From: JAWKHR01 sp041394725
Lineage (GTDB): Bacteria; Acidobacteriota; Vicinamibacteria; Vicinamibacterales; SCN-69-37
NCBI GenBank assembly: GCA_041394725.1
Contig: JAWKHR010000069.1
Coordinates: forward strand, 1 to 27,943
Direction of reading: 5' to 3'
Length of the DNA stretch: 27,943 nucleotides
The notes beneath the pieces were generated by a model. It was not told the DNA's origin, did not search any database, and saw only the letters and a list, made by a program, of their open reading frames with translations. Each line of letters begins with the position of its first letter. Positions within the stretch are counted from its first letter, which is position 1. This document shows positions 23,987-27,943 of this stretch, in pieces. Made by a program: the position numbers and the translations under genes.

Positions 23987-26848
23987 ATGCGACAACTGAG
24001 ACCGCACTGGGTGCTCGCGACGATCGTGGCGATCGCCGCGACCACGATGCCGCTCGCCGGGCAGGCGCCGACGCTCGCGCCCCAGGCCGGCACGATCACG
24101 ACGCCGAAGCAGGCGTTCGGCCACAACATCGGCGACGACTACTTCCTGGCCAACTACCAGCAGCTGATGACCTACTGGCACAAGCTGGATCAGGAGTCGG
24201 ACCGGATGCAGGTCGTCGAGATCGGCAAGACCGCGCTGAACCGGCCGCAGCTGATGGCGATCATCAGCGCGCCGGCGAACATCGCGCGCCTCGACCACTA
24301 CCGCGACATCTCGAGCCGCCTGTCGCTCACGCGCGGCCTGACCGACGCGCAGGCGCACCAGCTGGCCGCCGAGGGCAAGTCCATCGTCTGGATCGACGGC
24401 GGCCTGCACGCGAGCGAGGTGCTCGGCGCGCAGCAGCTGATGGAGACCGTCTACCAGCTCGTCTCACGCAACGACGAGGAGACGCGGCGGATCCTCAACG
24501 ACGTGATCGTGCTCTGCGTCCCGGCCAACCCGGATGGCCTCGACCAGCAGGCCGACCTCTACATGAAGCACTACGGCGAGGGCGGCGCGCCGGGGCTCTA
24601 CAACTACTACGCGGGCCACGACAACAACCGCGACTCGTTCATGAGCGCGCTGCCGGAAACCACGAACATGAACAAGGTCATGTATCGCGAGTGGTTCCCG
24701 CAGATCATGTACAACCATCACCAGACGGGCCCGGGCGGCGCGGTCATGTTCTCGCCGCCGTTCCGCGACCCGCACAACTACAACCTGCATCCGCTGGTGC
24801 CGTCCGAGCTGGACATGGTGGCGGCGGCGATGCACAACCGGTTCATCGCCGAGGGCAAGCCCGGCGTGGTGTCGAAGGACGCCGCGACCTACTCGACCTG
24901 GTGGAACGGCGGCCTGCGCACGACGGCCTACTTCCACAACCAGATCGGCATCCTGACCGAGTCGATCGGCAACCCGACGCCGACGCAGATCCCGGCCACG
25001 CCGCGGTTCTGGGTGTCGGACTCCAACGGCTACTTCCCGATCGCGCCGCAGGAGTGGCACTTCCGGCAGTCGATCGACTACTCGATCACGGCCAACTACG
25101 CGATCCTCGACCTCGCGTCGCGGATGCGCGAGGAGTTCCTCTACAACATCTACAAGATGGGCACCGACCAGGTGCAGTGGGGCAGTGAGGACCACTGGAC
25201 CACGACGCCGCACGAGATCACGGCCATTCAGGAGAAGCTGTCCGCGGCGGCCGGTGCCGGGGCGAACGCGGCCGCGGCCGGCGGCCGGGGCGCGGGCCGT
25301 GGCGGCGGCCGGGGCGGCGGTGGTGGTCGCGGCGGCGGTCGCGGTGGCGGCTGCGGCGCGGTGGACTGCGAGGCGGTCTGGGAGGCCCTGAACGCGCCCG
25401 ACATGCGCGACCCGCGCGGGTTCATCATGCCGGCCGGGCACCCGGACTTCGGCACGACCGTGCGCTTCGTCAACGCGCTCATCAAGACCGGCATCGAGGT
25501 CCAGCGGGCGACGGCGCCGTTCACCGTCGCCGGCAAGCAGTACCCGGCCGAGTCGCTCATCGTGAAGACGGCGCAGCCGTTCCGCGCGCACGTGATGGAC
25601 ATGTTCGAGCCGCAGGATCACCCGGACGACTTCGCCTATCCGGGCGCGCCGCCCACGCCGCCGTACGACTCGGCCGGCTGGACGCTCGCCTACACGATGG
25701 GCGTGAAGTTCGACCGTGTGCTCGACGGCTTCGACGGGCCCTTCCAGATGCTGACCGACTTCGCGAAGGTCCCGCCCGGGTCGATCCGCGGCGGCCAGCC
25801 CGCGGCCGGCTATTACTTCAGCCACGAGTCGAACGACGCCTTCATCGCGATCAACCGGCTCCTCAAGGCCGGCCAGGACGTCTACTGGATGGCGAGCGGC
25901 CCGATGGGCACGGGGACGTTCTACGTGAGCTCGAAGCCGACGACGCGCGCCGCGCTCCAGAGCGTCGCGACCGACCTGGGCGTGAACTTCGACACGGCGA
26001 CGTCCGCGCCGGCCGGGAAGATGTCCAGGCTCAGCGCGCCCCGGATCGGCCTCTACGACACCTACAACGGCGGCATGCCGGCGGGCTGGACGCGCCTGCT
26101 GCTCGAGAACTTCGAGTTCCCCTACGAGGTCGTCTACCCGCCGATGCTCGACGCCGGCAACCTGAAGGCGAAGTACGACGTGCTGGTGTTCAACGACTCC
26201 GGCATGAGCGCCGGCGGGGGGCGCGGCTTCGGCGGCGGTGGGGGCGGCGGCGGGCGTGGCGGCCGCGGCGGCGGGGCGGCGCAGCGCGACCCGCGCGACG
26301 ACCGGCCGCCGTCGGTGCCCTACGAGGAGGAATACACGCGGCGGCGCGGCAACTTCAGCGAGACGTCGCTCAACGCGGTGAAGGAGTTCGTGCAGGCCGG
26401 CGGCACCGTCATCGCCATCGGCAGCGCCGCGCAGGCGTCGATCGAGGCGTTCGGCCTCCCGCTCACGCAGCACGTCCAGTCGGATCGGACCGAGTTCTAC
26501 GTGCCGGGGTCCGTCATGACCGTATCGGTGGATCCGTCGGTGCCGGTCGCACACGGCTACGGCGGCAAGGTGGACATCTTCTTCGACAACAGCCCGGTCT
26601 GGTCGCTCGCGGCCGGCGCGACGAACGTCAAGAAGATCGCCTGGTACGACAACGACGCGCCGCTCAAGAGCGGCTGGGCGTGGGGCCAGAAGCAGCTCAA
26701 CGGCGGGATCCAGATGGCCGAGGCCACCGTCGGCCAGGGCCGCGTGTTCCTGTTCGGGAACGAACTCCTGTTCCGGAGCCAGCCGCACGGCAACTACCGC
26801 TTCTTCTTCAACGGCATCTACCTCTCGGTGGCGCCGGACATGCAGTAG
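23987..26848 (+). CDS. Secreted M14 family zinc carboxypeptidase with Gly/Arg-rich linkers
   Basis: A 953-residue exported peptidase. A signal peptide (MRQLRPHWVLATIVAIAATT, cut near AGQA) precedes the M14 catalytic domain. That domain has zinc ligands H141-A-S-E144 and H244/H245 (MYNHHQTG), substrate-binding NPDG (181-184) and NNRD (213-216), and the catalytic glutamate E325 in GILTESIGNP. All key residues are present. A Gly/Arg linker at about residues 423-456 joins a second region (NAPDMRDPRGFIMPAGHPDFGT), which leads to a GATase-like fold (RIGLYDTYNGGMPAGWTRLLLE). A second Gly/Arg linker at about 739-765 interrupts that fold. The C-terminal part (FVQAGGTVIAIG and GRVFLFGNELLFRSQPHGN) completes it. 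The start at 23987 has a strong Shine-Dalgarno. It probably trims extracellular or periplasmic peptides for nutrition; carboxypeptidase specificity is not predictable. Confidence 0.9.
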   Translation: MRQLRPHWVLATIVAIAATTMPLAGQAPTLAPQAGTITTPKQAFGHNIGDDYFLANYQQLMTYWHKLDQESDRMQVVEIGKTALNRPQLMAIISAPANIARLDHYRDISSRLSLTRGLTDAQAHQLAAEGKSIVWIDGGLHASEVLGAQQLMETVYQLVSRNDEETRRILNDVIVLCVPANPDGLDQQADLYMKHYGEGGAPGLYNYYAGHDNNRDSFMSALPETTNMNKVMYREWFPQIMYNHHQTGPGGAVMFSPPFRDPHNYNLHPLVPSELDMVAAAMHNRFIAEGKPGVVSKDAATYSTWWNGGLRTTAYFHNQIGILTESIGNPTPTQIPATPRFWVSDSNGYFPIAPQEWHFRQSIDYSITANYAILDLASRMREEFLYNIYKMGTDQVQWGSEDHWTTTPHEITAIQEKLSAAAGAGANAAAAGGRGAGRGGGRGGGGGRGGGRGGGCGAVDCEAVWEALNAPDMRDPRGFIMPAGHPDFGTTVRFVNALIKTGIEVQRATAPFTVAGKQYPAESLIVKTAQPFRAHVMDMFEPQDHPDDFAYPGAPPTPPYDSAGWTLAYTMGVKFDRVLDGFDGPFQMLTDFAKVPPGSIRGGQPAAGYYFSHESNDAFIAINRLLKAGQDVYWMASGPMGTGTFYVSSKPTTRAALQSVATDLGVNFDTATSAPAGKMSRLSAPRIGLYDTYNGGMPAGWTRLLLENFEFPYEVVYPPMLDAGNLKAKYDVLVFNDSGMSAGGGRGFGGGGGGGGRGGRGGGAAQRDPRDDRPPSVPYEEEYTRRRGNFSETSLNAVKEFVQAGGTVIAIGSAAQASIEAFGLPLTQHVQSDRTEFYVPGSVMTVSVDPSVPVAHGYGGKVDIFFDNSPVWSLAAGATNVKKIAWYDNDAPLKSGWAWGQKQLNGGIQMAEATVGQGRVFLFGNELLFRSQPHGNYRFFFNGIYLSVAPDMQ

Positions 26849-26892
26849 CGGGGGCGGATCTCGCGCGCGGCACCGTCGCGGCGCCTCGTGGC

Positions 26893-26949
26893 GTCGCCGG
26901 GGCGTCGCCGGGTCGGGTGTCGCCGGGCGTCGCGTCGGGTGTCGCCGGG
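26893..26949. repeat. Degenerate GTCGCCGGG repeats
   Basis: GTCGCCGGG occurs at 26893, 26904, 26919 and 26941, interleaved with GCGTCGCGTCGG blocks that continue to about 26970. The array begins 44 bases after the M14 peptidase stop codon, in the gap before the CPBP gene. It is irregular in period. Confidence 0.55.
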
Positions 26950-26993
26950 TTCAGGGCGTCGCGTCGGCTGTCGCGCGGTCGTTCGCGCTTTGT

Positions 26994-27036
26994 GGGCCCG
27001 GTCGCTGTCCCCCTTGGAGGGACGGTGGCCGGGCCC
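26994..27036 (+). terminator. Long terminator-like hairpin after the M14 peptidase
   Basis: Bases 26994-27011 pair continuously with 27019-27036, an 18-base-pair stem with a 7-base loop. Three of the pairs (27002/27028, 27004/27026, 27006/27024) are G-U in the plus-strand RNA and would be A-C mismatches in the other strand. That points to an RNA structure of the plus-strand transcript. A short GAGTCTTTGG follows. It is a likely intrinsic terminator or 3' stabiliser of the M14 message. Confidence 0.6.
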
Positions 27037-27072
27037 GAGTCTTTGGCGTGAACGGCCGGCGACGTTCCGGTG

Positions 27073-27078
27073 TCTAAT
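27073..27078 (+). promoter_or_regulatory. -10 box of the CPBP protease gene, probably leaderless
   Basis: TCTAAT ends 6 bases before the ATG at 27085, with CGGACG between and no ribosome binding site. This places the transcription start at the ATG. Confidence 0.4.
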
Positions 27079-27084
27079 CGGACG

Positions 27085-27943
27085 ATGCGCCCCACGATCC
27101 AGGCCGTGGTCCGATTCGGGCTCGTCGTCGGCGCCGCGCTGGTGTTCTGGCGCCTGATCAACCGGCCCGACGGGCTGTTCGACGACCTCTGGGTGCGCGG
27201 GGGCCTGAAACTGGCGCTGTGGGTCGTGCCGGCCGTGATGCTGACCGCTGTCCTGTCCCGGGTCGGTGTCGGCAACGCGTGGCGGCGGCTCGGCTTCGTC
27301 GGGGCGGCCTGGCGCGGCTACGCCTTCGGTGTGCTGGCGACACTGCCGCTCGGGGTCGCCTGGCTGATCCGCCCCGGCGCCTGGCCCGGCGGCGACGCGA
27401 TCGTGGGGGACATCGTCCTCGGGCCGATCGCGGAGGAAGCCCTGTTTCGCGGCTTCCTGTTCCTGGCGCTTCGCCGACTCGGCGTCCGGTTCTGGCCCGC
27501 GGCCGTGGCCAGCGCCCTGGCGTTCGGCCTGGCCCACGTGCCCAACCTGGAGATCCTCCTGCAGCACACGTGGGTCGCCGCGTCGGCGCGTTCGATGGCC
27601 GATCTGGCGATCATCGACGGGGCCTTCGAGCTGACCCGTCGGTGGAGCGAGATGGCGGCCATCACGCTCCAGATTGGCGCGGGCGGCCTGCTGTTCGCGT
27701 GGGTGTGCGAGCGGGGGCGGTCACTCTGGTGGGCGATCGGCCTGCACGCGGCCATCAACTTCTGGTGGGAGATGGTCCACGGCGTCGAAGTGCCCGTGGC
27801 GCCCGGCATCTGGGCCAATGCGGCCTGGTCGGTCGGCTCGGCGCTGACGGTCGGGGCGGCGGTGCTGCTCGTGCGTCATGCCGGGCCGCGCGAGCCGGCC
27901 GACCGGCCCGCCGATGTCGCCCTGGGCCAGGGCGCCATCGGCT
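27085..27943 (+). CDS. CPBP (CAAX/ABI) family intramembrane metalloprotease, 3' truncated
   Basis: The first 286 codons are in the window with no stop; the right edge cuts the gene. It is a multi-pass membrane protein starting MRPTIQAVVRFGLVVGAALVFW. The three motifs of the CPBP glutamic/metal protease family (PF02517) are visible: E117-E118-x-x-x-R122 in GPIAEEALFRGFLF, F-x-x-x-H151 in FGLAHVPN, and H221-x-x-x-N225 in GLHAAINFWWE. These place a glutamate and two histidines inside the membrane, as in CAAX prenyl endopeptidase Rce1 and bacteriocin-immunity relatives. Between the second and third motifs there is a loop of about 40 residues. In bacteria the role is often unknown, and bacteriocin self-immunity or protein quality control are possibilities. 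No bacteriocin gene is visible. The promoter looks leaderless. Confidence 0.88.
   Translation, partial: MRPTIQAVVRFGLVVGAALVFWRLINRPDGLFDDLWVRGGLKLALWVVPAVMLTAVLSRVGVGNAWRRLGFVGAAWRGYAFGVLATLPLGVAWLIRPGAWPGGDAIVGDIVLGPIAEEALFRGFLFLALRRLGVRFWPAAVASALAFGLAHVPNLEILLQHTWVAASARSMADLAIIDGAFELTRRWSEMAAITLQIGAGGLLFAWVCERGRSLWWAIGLHAAINFWWEMVHGVEVPVAPGIWANAAWSVGSALTVGAAVLLVRHAGPREPADRPADVALGQGAIG

Overview
The window is about 28 kb of very GC-rich chromosomal DNA. Its gene content points to an Acidobacteriota genome, most likely class Vicinamibacteria. It carries a PadR regulator paired with a duplicated orphan MacB/FtsX permease (ADOP), which is a hallmark of that phylum. It also carries an OmpR-type winged-helix/TPR regulator, a PEP-CTERM protein, and several secreted peptidases with Gly/Arg-rich or lipoprotein features. 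I see no phage, plasmid, IS transposase, tRNA, rRNA or CRISPR. This is an ordinary chromosomal region with a few odd local structures. No intergenic gap exceeds about 260 bases.

Layout. (1) 1-1753, minus strand: a tightly overlapping cassette reading fatty-acid desaturase > CarS-like CDP-lipid synthase > PEP/pyruvate-binding enzyme, cut by the window edge. It is divergent from (2) 1854-3764, a wHTH-TPR regulator. The space between holds three direct repeats that look like an OmpR-family site. (3) 3832-6698, minus strand: a PEP-CTERM protein and a GT-C glycosyltransferase. An AT-rich double palindrome lies upstream of the latter. (4) 6954-7544: ThpR, convergent with an M28 lipoprotein peptidase (7531-8949), followed by a second metallopeptidase (9014-10078), both on the minus strand. 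(5) 10162-14427: a TonB-dependent receptor with a terminator-like hairpin, then an ABC exporter. (6) 14565-17638: PadR and ADOP permease, separated by a 103-base REP-like hairpin that also encodes the end of PadR. (7) 17762-23793: EttA translationally coupled to a TAXI solute-binding lipoprotein. A frame-broken GGDEF gene on the opposite strand comes next, then the fused TRAP permease that should partner the TAXI protein. (8) 23987-27943: an M14 peptidase with two Gly/Arg-rich linkers, and a truncated CPBP membrane protease.

Expression. Several genes show a TANNNT -10 box only 6-9 bases before the start codon and no Shine-Dalgarno, so they are probably leaderless (wHTH-TPR, M28 peptidase, ettA, CPBP). 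Others (thpR, tonB receptor, padR, ADOP permease, M14 peptidase) have clear purine-rich ribosome binding sites. Short tandem repeats sit just after several stop codons.

No single element is demonstrably a new system. The best leads are the desaturase/CarS/PEP-enzyme cassette as a possible lipid phosphorylation and CDP-activation route, the REP-like hairpin built into padR-permease, and the two operator-like repeat arrays.
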